From: Fen-549 sp964636655
Lineage (GTDB): Bacteria > Actinomycetota > Thermoleophilia > Gaiellales > Gaiellaceae
NCBI GenBank assembly: GCA_964636655.1
Contig: CAZWTK010000021.1
Coordinates: 1-31,116, forward strand
Direction: 5' to 3'
Length of the DNA stretch: 31,116 bases
Numbering within the stretch: the first letter of the stretch is position 1; each line of letters begins with the position of its first letter. The notes beneath the pieces are model-generated. The model had not been told where the DNA came from and made no database searches. It saw only the letters and a program-made list of their open reading frames with translations. The position numbers and the translations under genes were made by a program. Of this stretch, positions 22,261 to 30,000 are shown in pieces.

Positions 22261-22791
22261 CTAGCTCTTCCACTTGACCGTGCAACCGACCGACTCGGTT
22301 TCCGCAACGGGCGGTTCTTCGCCGGCCAGCAGCGCCTCGATCGCGTCGCGCAAGTAGCTCCTGGTCACCGCCCTGTCGTCGCGGGAGTCGTCGATCGCTC
22401 CGCGGTAACGGAGCCGACGCTCCTCGTCGAAGAGGAAGACCTCGGGCGTGCGCTCGGCGCCGAGCGCCAGCGCCAGCGCCTGACTCTCGTCGAAGAGGTA
22501 GTCGAAGGGGAAATCGAGCTCACGGTCTCGTTCCTGCATCCGCTCGAACGAGTCCTCGGGGTAGCGGGCGACGTCGTTCGAGTTGACGGCGACCACCCGC
22601 ACGCCTCGGTCGGCGTAGTCGCGTGCCAGTGCCATCAGCCTGCCCTCCCAGGCCAGGACGTAGGGGCAGTGATTGCAGTACTGGACGAGAGCGAGCAGCT
22701 TCGCGTCGCGGTAGTCGTCCAGGGAGTGATCGGCGCCGTCGACGCCGAGAAGCTCGAAGGGAGGGGCTTCAGTGCGGGGTTCGATGCTCAT
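22261..22791 (-). CDS. Thioredoxin-family (AhpC/TSA-Redoxin-like) protein with CNHC motif
   Basis: This 176-residue thioredoxin-fold protein has no signal peptide, so it is probably cytoplasmic. The redox site is Cys39-x-x-Cys42 in QYCNHCPYV, a motif of a widespread but poorly studied redoxin family. Other fold elements are VVAVNSNDVARYPEDS, FDYLFDESQALALALGAERTPEVFLFD (cis-proline region) and RYRGAIDD. The role is probably thiol-disulfide exchange. ATG 22791 overlaps the stop of the upstream thioredoxin-like gene by 4 nt (ATGA), so the two are translationally coupled and follow an SDR gene in one minus-strand operon. Confidence 0.88.
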   Translation of the reverse strand: MSIEPRTEAPPFELLGVDGADHSLDDYRDAKLLALVQYCNHCPYVLAWEGRLMALARDYADRGVRVVAVNSNDVARYPEDSFERMQERDRELDFPFDYLFDESQALALALGAERTPEVFLFDEERRLRYRGAIDDSRDDRAVTRSYLRDAIEALLAGEEPPVAETESVGCTVKWKS

Positions 22792-23087
22792 CTGAGTGCT
22801 GCCTCCATTTGTTCTCGTGAGGGAACGGGCGAGACCCGCCCGTCTGGAAGGTGGTAGATGCGGCAGTTGAGCGCCGGGCGCGAGTCGGCGCCCTCGGCGT
22901 CGATGTCGCGGCCATCAACGCGTATCGTCGGCGAGCCGGGAAAGTGCAGGCGTTCGGCCTCCTCGTCGCTCCTCACCTCGGTCATCAGCACGAGATCGTC
23001 GCGACCGAGCTCGGTCAGCACCTGCTCGAGCAAAGTCTTGGCCTCTGGATAGGAGGGACAGCCCTGCCAGTAGAGCAGCTCGATCAC
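22788..23087 (-). CDS. Small thioredoxin-fold protein with CPSY motif
   Basis: The protein has 99 residues. It starts directly with the first strand and the redox site (IELLYWQGCPSYPEAKTLL, Cys10). The cis-proline loop is FPGSPTIRVDGRDID and a second cysteine, Cys75, lies in LNCRIYHLPDG. The CPxY site with one cysteine and a distant second Cys is seen in a group of small glutaredoxin-like proteins near mercury or thiol genes, but no mercury gene is here. The GTG at 23087 overlaps the SDR stop by 4 nt, and the stop overlaps the redoxin ATG, so the three genes form a tight unit. Confidence 0.8.
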   Translation of the reverse strand: MIELLYWQGCPSYPEAKTLLEQVLTELGRDDLVLMTEVRSDEEAERLHFPGSPTIRVDGRDIDAEGADSRPALNCRIYHLPDGRVSPVPSREQMEAALR

Positions 23088-23896
23088 GTGCTACTTGCGT
23101 CTTTCGGAATCTCGCTGTCTCGACCCGGGTCGCCCTTGGCCACCACCCGAGTGACAGTAGCCGGGAAGAGCCCGGTCGATACTCCCGCGATCCGCATCCA
23201 GCGCGGGAAGACGACCTCGCTCTTGCCGCGCTGGATCGCCTTGACGATCTTTTCCGCGATCCGCTCGGGCGTGAGCACCGTCCAGCGCATCGAGCGCTTG
23301 TTGATCAGCCGTGTCTGCGGAAAGCCCTCGGTCGTCACGGGCCCCGGATTGACCGTGAGCACGGAGATGCCGCGCGGCCTTAGCTCGGCGCGGAGCGCGC
23401 GCGAGAAGGCGAGCTGGGCGTGCTTGGAGGCCGAGTAGGGGCCCGCGCCGGGGACGACGGTCGTGCCGGCGACGGAGACGATGTTGACGACGCCGGAGGG
23501 GCGTCCTCGCTCCAGCCCGGGCAGAAACGCGCGCAGGCTCCAGACCGAGCCCAGATAATTGGTGCGGATCACCTGCTCGATTCGCTCGGCGCTGGCGCTC
23601 AGGAAGGTTCCGTGCGAGGGGATGCCCGCGTTGTTGACGAGCAGGCCGAGTGCGGGATGGCGCTCGAGTACCCGCGCGGCCGCCTCGTTGACCGCCTCGG
23701 CGCTCGAGACGTCGCAGATCTCGATCTCGGCGCCCGTCTCGGCGGCGATCTGCTTCAACCGGTCGGCTCGCCGTGCTAGTAGAACGCAGTGCCAGCCGTG
23801 CCTGGAAAGCGAGCGTGCGAGCGCGGCGCCAATGCCGCTCGAGGCGCCGGTGATCACGGCTACACGCTGTTCGCTCTTGGTCGTTTCGACTCCCAC
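23084..23896 (-). CDS. Short-chain dehydrogenase/reductase (classical SDR)
   Basis: The protein has 270 residues. The NAD(P)-binding TGASSGIG is at 16-23, NNAG at 88-91, and the catalytic Ser141, Tyr154 and Lys158 (YSASK) are all present, so it should be active. Arg at the end of strand 2 (LLARRADRL) favours NADP(H). The C-terminal part (IQRGKSEVVFPRWMRI, then LFPATVTRVVA) resembles SDRs of the DltE/sterol-reductase type, but the substrate is unknown. The GTG at 23896 is chosen because the family start is close; the much longer open frame upstream lacks homology. A -10-like TACGCT lies 13 nt upstream. It leads the operon with two thioredoxin-fold genes. Confidence 0.88.
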   Translation of the reverse strand: MGVETTKSEQRVAVITGASSGIGAALARSLSRHGWHCVLLARRADRLKQIAAETGAEIEICDVSSAEAVNEAAARVLERHPALGLLVNNAGIPSHGTFLSASAERIEQVIRTNYLGSVWSLRAFLPGLERGRPSGVVNIVSVAGTTVVPGAGPYSASKHAQLAFSRALRAELRPRGISVLTVNPGPVTTEGFPQTRLINKRSMRWTVLTPERIAEKIVKAIQRGKSEVVFPRWMRIAGVSTGLFPATVTRVVAKGDPGRDSEIPKDASST

Positions 23897-24159
23897 GGTC
23901 TCTACTTGGAGCGTAGCGAACGCCTCGCGAGCAGAGCGGGCGGCGCTGCTCGGGTGCTTTGAGCGCTCGTTCTGGCTCGCTCCTACACGGCACTTCTCAC
24001 TTCGCCCGCCACCGAGCCACCCGCCCGCGGGGTGGTCGCAGAGTACTGTCCCGAGCCGAGAAGAATCACGCGCCGGTGTGACGATCTCGCAACGAAACGG
24101 AGCCGCGCCGTCGCTATCCGAGCCCCCCACATGACTGCACGTTTGCGTAACCATCCCGC

Positions 24160-24165
24160 TAGACT
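24160..24165 (+). promoter_or_regulatory. -10 box for leaderless fabI
   Basis: TAGACT ends exactly 7 nt before the fabI ATG and no ribosome-binding site intervenes. The remainder of the 276-bp divergent gap (23897-24159) must also hold the SDR promoter; nothing else is evident in it. Confidence 0.5.
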
Positions 24166-24172
24166 CGGGCCG

Positions 24173-24946
24173 ATGGCTGGGAGATTCGAAGGCAAGCGCG
24201 GTCTCGTCCTGGGCGTGGCCAACAAGCGCTCTATCGCCTGGGCGATCGCGAAGAGGCTCGCCGACGAAGGCGCTCGGATGGCCTTCACCTTCCAGGGCGA
24301 GCGGATCGAGTCGAACGTGCGCGAGCTGGCCGAATCGGTCTCCAGCCCGCTCGTTACGCCCTGTGACGTGCGCCAGGAGGCGGACTGCACGCGCGCGGTG
24401 GCCGAGGCCGTCCAAGCTCTGGGCGGGCTCGACTTCGTCGTCCACTCGGTCGCCTTCGCCGCCGCCGAGGACATGGAGGGCCGCTTCGTCGACACTCCGA
24501 GCGACCGCTTCTGGATGGCACTCGACGTCAGCGCCTACTCGCTGGTGGCGATTGCTCGCGCCGCCGAGCCTCACCTGGCCGAGACGGGCGGTTCGATCGT
24601 GACCATGACCTATCTCGGCGGAGAGCGGGCGGTGCCGCACTACAACATCATGGGAGTGGCCAAGGCCACGCTCGAGGCATCGATGCGCTACCTGGCCTGG
24701 GATCTCGGCAGCGAGGGTGTTCGCGTCAACGCGGTCTCGGCCGGTCCGGTGCGGACTCTCGCCGCTCGCTCGATCCCCGGCTTTCCGACCATGGAGTCGA
24801 TCGTCGCCGAGCGCTCGCCGCTGCGCCGGGCGATCGACGCCGGCGACGTCGCCGCGGGCAGCGCCTACCTTCTCTCCGACGACGCCCGCAACATCACGGG
24901 CACGATCCTCTACGTCGACTCCGGCTACCACGCGATGGGCATGTAG
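24173..24946 (+). CDS. fabI: Enoyl-[acyl-carrier-protein] reductase (NADH)
   Basis: The protein has 257 residues and reduces the enoyl-ACP double bond in the last step of each round of fatty acid elongation. The FabI signature is complete: the cofactor region LVLGVANKRSIAWAIAK, then Tyr147, Tyr157 and Lys164 in the Y-x6-K pattern (YNIMGVAK), the same numbering within one residue as E. coli FabI. The C-terminal RNITGTILYVDSGYH is typical. ATG 24173 is set by the family start and by the -10 box 7 nt upstream; the frame is open to 24032 without homology. acpS, 7 kb upstream, acts in the same pathway. Confidence 0.94.
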   Translation: MAGRFEGKRGLVLGVANKRSIAWAIAKRLADEGARMAFTFQGERIESNVRELAESVSSPLVTPCDVRQEADCTRAVAEAVQALGGLDFVVHSVAFAAAEDMEGRFVDTPSDRFWMALDVSAYSLVAIARAAEPHLAETGGSIVTMTYLGGERAVPHYNIMGVAKATLEASMRYLAWDLGSEGVRVNAVSAGPVRTLAARSIPGFPTMESIVAERSPLRRAIDAGDVAAGSAYLLSDDARNITGTILYVDSGYHAMGM

Positions 24947-24948
24947 GA

Positions 24949-24997
24949 ACCGCGAAAAGTCCGCCCTCCTGCGGAGGGCTTGATGACTTTTCGCGGT
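24949..24997. repeat. Nested inverted repeat after fabI
   Basis: A perfect 13-bp outer stem (24949-24961 with 24985-24997, core CCGCGAAAAGTC) encloses a second stem GCCCTC/GAGGGC (24963-24968 with 24974-24979). It begins 3 nt after the fabI stop. A T-run does not follow on either strand, so it is not a standard intrinsic terminator; it may still protect or end the mRNA, or be a dispersed palindrome. Confidence 0.65.
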
Positions 24998-25160
24998 GAG
25001 AAGAAAAAAGGAATCGGGGGATTGCGTTAGTGAGCCGCGCCCGCGGTGTCGGTCGCGGCGGCTTTTGGAAAGCGCTGGTGAGCCTGGCCGCGCAACCGGC
25101 GATCGGCCCAACCTTCGTAACACGGTTGCGTCATAAGCAGTGGTTGGCAAGATCGGGCCC

Positions 25161-25211
25161 TCGGCCTGGGGAGGAAACGGACGCGTAACGAAAGTCGCGT
25201 CCGAAGGCCGA
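25161..25211 (+). other. Stem-loop with internal loop in the leader of the VUT gene
   Basis: Outer helix TCGGCCT/AGGCCGA (25161-25167 with 25205-25211) encloses a one-sided internal loop GGGGAGGAAA and an inner helix CGGACGCG/CGCGTCCG (25178-25185 with 25196-25203) over a 10-nt loop. An alternative helix GAAGGC/GCCTTC (25203-25208 with 25215-25220) would compete with the outer one. The shape is that of a small regulatory RNA domain; no known riboswitch class is recognised. Confidence 0.4.
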
Positions 25212-25231
25212 AGTGCCTTCTTGTCTTCGAG

Positions 25232-25273
25232 CGCGCGAGCGAGAAGCGGCGTCTCGCTCGCGCGTCGGTTTCT
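25232..25273 (+). other. Strong hairpin in the leader of the VUT gene, terminator-like
   Basis: A perfect 13-bp stem (25232-25244 with 25252-25264, CGCGCGAGCGAGA) closes a 7-nt loop and is followed by the T-rich TCGGTTTCTTC. It lies 130 nt before the VUT ATG. The other parts of 24998-25392 show no gene I can support. Confidence 0.45.
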
Positions 25274-25392
25274 TCGAGCTCGCCCCGGGTACGGTGCTCC
25301 GCCGTTCGGTCACTCGCGGCTGCGTGTTCGCTAGGCTGCTCGCTCGGAGCGGCCGCGTGGCGCGGTCGGAACAACACGAGACGAAGCACGAG

Positions 25393-25929
25393 ATGAAGCT
25401 CTTCCTGCCACTTGCGACCTGCTATCTGGGGCTAGTCATCCTCGCCAACTGGTTGGCGAGCGCCTACGTCGTCGACGTGCCGCTGACTCCGTATCAGGCA
25501 CCGGCGGGCGTCTTCTGCATCGGCGCGGTGCTGGTGCTGCGCGACTGGATTCAGCAGTTACGGGGCCTCTACTGGACGATGCCGCTCGTCTACGTCGCCG
25601 GACTGATCTCCTGGGGCGTCGGCGATCTGGCCGGCTGGACGTCGCTGGAGAAGGTCGCGATCGCCAGTGTGGTCGCCTTCACCGTCTCGGAAACGGTCGA
25701 GGCCGCCGTCTTCACACCGATCCGAAACCGGAATCTGAGCCTCGGGGTCGCACTCTCCGGAACGATCGGTAACGCGATCGACTCCTACCTCTTCCTGACC
25801 ATCGCCTTCGGAAGCCTGGGCTTCTTCTGGGGTCAGTTCTGGGGCAAGAGCGAGATGGTCGCGCTCGGCACGCTGTTCACGATGATGCGGCGGCGACTCG
25901 CACCGATCGCCGCTTCGAGCGCGTCCTGA
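25393..25929 (+). CDS. VUT-family (queuosine-precursor-transporter-like) membrane protein
   Basis: This 178-residue multi-pass membrane protein has about five to six hydrophobic segments, starting with FLPLATCYLGLVILANWLASAYV. The family pattern is visible: an N-terminal helix with Asn, then a soluble stretch (VPLTPYQAPAGVF), VLVLRDWIQQ, FTVSETVEAAVFTPIRNRNL and IGNAIDSYLFLTIAFGSLGFFWGQFWGK. VUT (YhhQ, DUF165) proteins take up 7-deazaguanine queuosine precursors in other bacteria; this substrate is an inference, and no que gene is nearby. ATG 25393 is chosen because the first helix begins right after it; the frame is open to 25213 through the leader hairpins. The ribosome-binding site is weak. 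Confidence 0.78.
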   Translation: MKLFLPLATCYLGLVILANWLASAYVVDVPLTPYQAPAGVFCIGAVLVLRDWIQQLRGLYWTMPLVYVAGLISWGVGDLAGWTSLEKVAIASVVAFTVSETVEAAVFTPIRNRNLSLGVALSGTIGNAIDSYLFLTIAFGSLGFFWGQFWGKSEMVALGTLFTMMRRRLAPIAASSAS

Positions 25930-26021
25930 CCCGCTCTCCGCGCTACCGGCGATCGAGGCGTGGGGAAAGCTTGTTCCTACTTTGTTGCAGGTGGCCCTGG
26001 ACAAATCCTCCCCGATCTGAA

Positions 26022-26036
26022 CGGTGTCTGACACCG
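26022..26036. repeat. Intergenic palindrome, GGTGTCTGACACC subtype, copy 2, near the NUDIX promoter
   Basis: CGGTGTCTGACACCG is a perfect palindrome centred on T26029. It ends 6 nt before the -10 box of the NUDIX gene, so it covers the spacer and -35 side of that promoter. The rest of the 25930-26055 gap shows nothing. Confidence 0.75.
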
Positions 26037-26042
26037 GGGAAC

Positions 26043-26048
26043 TATCCT
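26043..26048 (+). promoter_or_regulatory. -10 box for leaderless NUDIX gene
   Basis: TATCCT ends 7 nt before the GTG at 26056, with no ribosome-binding site, again the leaderless arrangement. Confidence 0.5.
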
Positions 26049-26055
26049 CTTGCTT

Positions 26056-26571
26056 GTGGCCGAGCTACACGGATGGCGTTTCTGTCCCCGCTGCAGCGCG
26101 AAGCTGGTCGTCGATCCCACGAACGCTGCCTGCCCGAGTTGCGGCTCGTGTTATTACGCCAACTCGGCGCCGACAGTCGGCGCGCTCTGCGAGGACGATC
26201 TCGGCCGCCTGATGCTCGTGCGCCGCGCTATCGAGCCCAGGAAGGGGAGGTGGGACACCCCCGGCGGCTTTCTCGAGGAGGGAGAGCCGCCGCTCGACGG
26301 TCTCCGGCGCGAGCTGCGCGAGGAGACCGGGCTCGAGATCGAGCCGGGCGAGTTCTTCGGCACCGCCATCGATCTCTACGGCGACGGCCCCGAAGCGCAG
26401 TTCGTGCTCAGCCTGAACTGGTCGGCTCGCATCCTGGGCGGGACGCCGGCAGCCGCCGACGACATCTCCGAGCTTCGCTGGTTCGCCGCGGACGAGCTAC
26501 CCGGCGAAGAGGAGATCGCCTTCACCAGCATCGCGGAGCTCGTGCAACGCTGGCGCGAGCGGCGCGGCTAG
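26056..26571 (+). CDS. NUDIX hydrolase with N-terminal zinc ribbon
   Basis: The protein has 171 residues. A four-cysteine zinc ribbon comes first (Cys10, Cys13, Cys26, Cys29: FCPRCSAKL and ACPSCGS). A Nudix domain follows with a perfect Nudix box at 71-93 (G-x5-E-x7-REL-REETGL). The zinc-ribbon plus Nudix order is found in NADH-pyrophosphatase-like and ADP-ribose-type hydrolases; the exact nucleotide substrate is unknown. The frame also has a TTG at 26050, but GTG 26056 sits 7 nt after a -10 box and is chosen. It converges with the thioredoxin gene, 28 nt away. Confidence 0.88.
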   Translation: MAELHGWRFCPRCSAKLVVDPTNAACPSCGSCYYANSAPTVGALCEDDLGRLMLVRRAIEPRKGRWDTPGGFLEEGEPPLDGLRRELREETGLEIEPGEFFGTAIDLYGDGPEAQFVLSLNWSARILGGTPAAADDISELRWFAADELPGEEEIAFTSIAELVQRWRERRG

Positions 26572-26599
26572 CCCGCTCGGACGGGTGGCTCGAGACTCT

Positions 26600-26920
26600 C
26601 TATCCCTCGCTGAGACCGAGCGACCGCTCCAGTGAGCCTTTTGGCTGGGCGCCGACGGCGGTGCTTTCAGCCTGACCGTCACGGAAGAGCATGACCGTTG
26701 GGATCGACGAGATACCGAACCGCTGCGCCAGCGCCATCTCTTCGTCGATGTTGACCTTCACCAGCTTGATGGCTCCCGCGCGCTCCTCGACGATCCGATC
26801 GAGTACCGGCGAAACGGCATGGCACGGACCGCACCACTCGGCCCAGAAGTCCACGATCACCGGCTTGTCGCTCTTCAGGACCTCTTGCTCGAACGTTGCC
26901 TCCGTTACGGCGTCTGCCAC
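26600..26920 (-). CDS. trxA: Thioredoxin
   Basis: The protein has 106 residues, the standard size. The active site WCGPC is at 29-33 within VIVDFWAEWCGPCHAVSP; His replaces the usual Lys after the second Cys. The cis-proline loop is FGISSIPTVMLFRDG. It is a general cytoplasmic disulfide reductase and a plausible electron donor for the peroxiredoxin and redoxins of the window; no thioredoxin reductase is present. GTG 26920 has GAGGAAAGG 9 nt upstream; GTG 26929 overlaps that site, and ATG 26989 would add a non-homologous extension. Confidence 0.92.
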   Translation of the reverse strand: MADAVTEATFEQEVLKSDKPVIVDFWAEWCGPCHAVSPVLDRIVEERAGAIKLVKVNIDEEMALAQRFGISSIPTVMLFRDGQAESTAVGAQPKGSLERSLGLSEG

Positions 26921-27008
26921 TCCGCTCACCCTTTCCTCGAATCCGATATTCCCTGTCGCTAATAGAACGTTGAAGCCTACGGGATTCATCCCGCCCTACC
27001 GCGTGCCC

Positions 27009-27014
27009 TAGAAT
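27009..27014 (+). promoter_or_regulatory. -10 box of ileS
   Basis: TAGAAT ends 9 nt before the ileS ATG, so the transcript would have a leader of at most 2-3 nt. No ribosome-binding site is seen. The 103-bp gap to the divergent thioredoxin gene holds no visible T-box leader. Confidence 0.45.
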
Positions 27015-27023
27015 CTCGCCGGC

Positions 27024-30000
27024 ATGGAAAGCATTTTCGCACCCCTACCAGCCAAGCCCGAGCACAGCGCGCTCGAGCTGGAGGTTCTGGCGCGTTGGGA
27101 GAGCGAGCGCTCGTTCGAGCGCCTGCGCGAGAAAAACCAGGGCGGCGAGCGCTGGAGCTTCATCGACGGCCCGATCACGGCCAACAAGAAGATGGGCGTC
27201 CATCACATGTGGGGGCGCACGCTCAAGGACGTCTTCGTCCGCTTCCGCGCCCTGCAGGGCTTCGACCAGCGCTACCAGAACGGCTACGACTGCCAGGGGC
27301 TCTGGATCGAAGTCGGGGTGGAGCAGGAGCTGGGCCTCAACTCCAAGCGCGAGATCGAGGAGTACGGCCTGGAGGCCTTCGCCCGCCACTGCCGCGACAA
27401 GGTGATCTGGTCGACCGGCGAGATCACGCGCCAGTCGAAGCGCCTGGGCCAGTGGCTCGACTGGGGCGCCGACTACTTCACCTTCTCCGACACCAACATC
27501 GAGTACATCTGGCGCTTCCTGAAGACGCTGCACGATCGGGGCTGGCTCTATCTCGGCCACCGCTCGACCGAATGGTGCCCGCGCTGCGGAACCTCGATCT
27601 CGGCGCACGAGCTGACCACCGGCGACGCCTATCGCGACAAGATCGATCCTTCGCTCTACGTTCGCTTTCCGCTGATCGAGCGCCCGGGCGAGGCGCTGGT
27701 GGTCTGGACGACGACGCCCTGGACGCTGCCGGCCAACGTCGCGGCCGCGGTCGATCCCGCGGCTACCTACGTGAAGGTGCAGCAGGACGGTGAGGCGCTC
27801 TGGCTGGCCGGGCCGCTGGTCGAGCAGGTTCCGGTGGAAGGCAAGGTCGTAGACGAGCTGCCGGGAGAGAAACTGGTCGGCTGGCGTTACACGGGGCCCT
27901 TCGGCGAGCTGCCCGCCGCGAGCGAGGTCGAGTACCGCGTCGTCGCCTGGGACGAGGTCTCGATGGAGGAGGGCACCGGCATCGTCCACATCGCACCCGG
28001 CTGCGGCGGCGAGGACTTCGAGCTGGGCAAGCGCGAGGGGCTGCCCGTGCTGGCGCCGATCGACGAGAGCGGCACGATCCTGCCCGAGTACGGCTGGCTG
28101 GCGGGCAAGGGCGCGCACGAGGCGGCCTCGGAGATCATCCGCGACCTCGAAAAGCGCGGCGTCCTCATCCAGGCCGGCACCATCCACCACCGCTATCCGC
28201 ACTGCTGGCGCTGCGAGACGCCGCTCGTCTTCCGCATCACCGACGACTGGTTCGTCGCCGTCGCGGAGATCAGGCAGAAGCTGCTCGACGCCAACGCGAC
28301 GGTCAAGTGGACGCCCGACTACTTCGGCAAGCGGATGGACGACTGGCTGCGCAACATGGACGACTGGAACATCTCGCGCCGCCGCTACTACGGGCTGCCG
28401 CTGCCGTTTTTCCCCTGCGAGTGCGGGCACCTGATCGTGGTCGGCTCGAAGGCCGAGCTGGCCGAGCTGGCGACGGAGGGAATCGACGGGCTGGAGGAGC
28501 TGCACCGGCCCTGGATCGACGCCGTCTCGCTTCGCTGCCCGGCCTGCGGCAACGAGAAGGTCAAGCGCGTGAGCGAGGTCGGCGACGTCTGGCTCGACGC
28601 CGGCATCGTCCCCTTCTCCACACTCGGCTGGCAGAACCCCGAGTGGATCGAGCACGGCTACGCCACCGGCGCCTCGAAGGGACTCTCCACGGCCGACCTG
28701 CCCGACGACGACTACTGGCAGAAGTGGTTCCCGGCCGACTGGGTCTGCGAGATGCGCGAGCAGATCAGGCTCTGGTTCTACTCGCTGCTGTTCATGGCCG
28801 TCGCGCTCGACGGGAGGGCGCCCTACAAGGAGGTGCTCTCCTACGAGAAGCTGCTGGACGAGAACGGCGACGAGATGCACGGCTCGCGCGGCAACGCGAT
28901 CGACGCCGACGAGGCGTTCGAGCGGATGGGCGCCGACGTGATGCGCTGGCTCTACTGCCAGCAGCCGCCGACCCAGAACATCCGCTTCGGCTTCGGCCCG
29001 GCCGAGGAGGTCAAGCGCAAGCTGCTGACCCTCTGGAACTCGGCCTCCTTCCTGGTCACCTACGCGAACATCGAGGGCTTCCGCCCCAGCCTCGAGGATC
29101 TTGCCGCCGGCCCGCAGGGCGTTGAGCTGAAGCCGCTTGACCGCTGGCTGGTCGAGCGCACGCATGCGCTCGTCACGGAGGCGACCGAGGCTCTGGAGGC
29201 GTCGCTCACGGTCGGCGTGATCCGCTCCTTCGAGAGCTTCGTCGACGACCTCTCGAACTGGTACATCCGCCGCTCGCGCCGCCGCTTCTACTCGCTCGAC
29301 GAGGCCGCCTTCCGCACGCTCTGGTTTGCGCTTGCGCAGGGCATCCGCGTCATCTCGCCGGTGCTGCCCTTCCTGGCCGACCACCTCTGGAAGATCCTCG
29401 TCGCGGAGCCTTGCGCCGGGGCGCCCGACTCGGTCTTCCTGGCCGGCTGGCCGGAGACGCTCGCCGCCGACCGCGAGCTGCTGGAGGAGATCTCCGAGCT
29501 GCGCCAGGTGGTCGAGCTGGCCCGCTCCGCGCGTTCCGCGGCCAATCTGAAGCTGCGCCAACCGGTGCGCCGGATCGTCGTTCAGGGTGCGCCCAAAGCC
29601 GAGGGTCACGCGGAGGAGATCGCCGACGAGCTGCGCGCCAAGGAGGTCGTCTTCGCCCAGGTCGAGGCGGTCGAGCTGAAGGTCAAGCCGGAGCTGCGCT
29701 CGCTCGGCCCCAAGCTGGGCAAGGAGTTGCCCGTCGTACGCGCCGCGCTCGAGCGGGGCGAGTTCGAGCAGCTGGAGGGCGGCCGCTTCCGCGTGCTCGG
29801 GCACGAGCTCGAGCCCAGCGAGGTGCTGGTCGAGACAATCGCCCGCGAGGGTTGGGCGCTGGCCGAGGACGACGGTATCTCTGTCGCCGTCTCCACCGAG
29901 CTCGACGACGAGCTGCTGCTCGAAGGCCGCGTGCTCGACCTGGTGCACGAGATCAACGGCCTGCGCAAGGAGCAGGGACTCGAGCTGACCGACCGGATCA

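Noticed and set aside
24032..24172. 47-residue N-terminal extension of FabI
   Set aside because: FabI proteins begin at the position of ATG 24173, and a -10 box lies 7 nt before it inside the supposed extension.
23897..25150. Long upstream extension of the SDR frame
   Set aside because: It runs antisense through fabI and has no homology; SDR proteins start next to the TGASSGIG motif, so GTG 23896 was used.
25020..25260. Small stable RNA (RNase P, SRP, tmRNA) in the long gap after fabI
   Set aside because: GGGGAGGAAA looked like part of RNase P RNA, but the other universal segments are missing, and no SRP or tmRNA signature is present.
25027..25389. Minus-strand frame of 120 codons, or a 35-codon version starting ATG at 25134
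   Set aside because: Arg-rich, no recognisable domain, no ribosome-binding site or promoter, and it overlaps the structured leader of the VUT gene. The short version ends plausibly but cannot be supported.
27045..29948. 967-codon open frame antisense to ileS
   Set aside because: It is a shadow of a strongly biased high-GC gene: full-length IleRS homology lies on the plus strand, and the antisense product is Arg/Leu/Asp-rich low-complexity sequence without domains.
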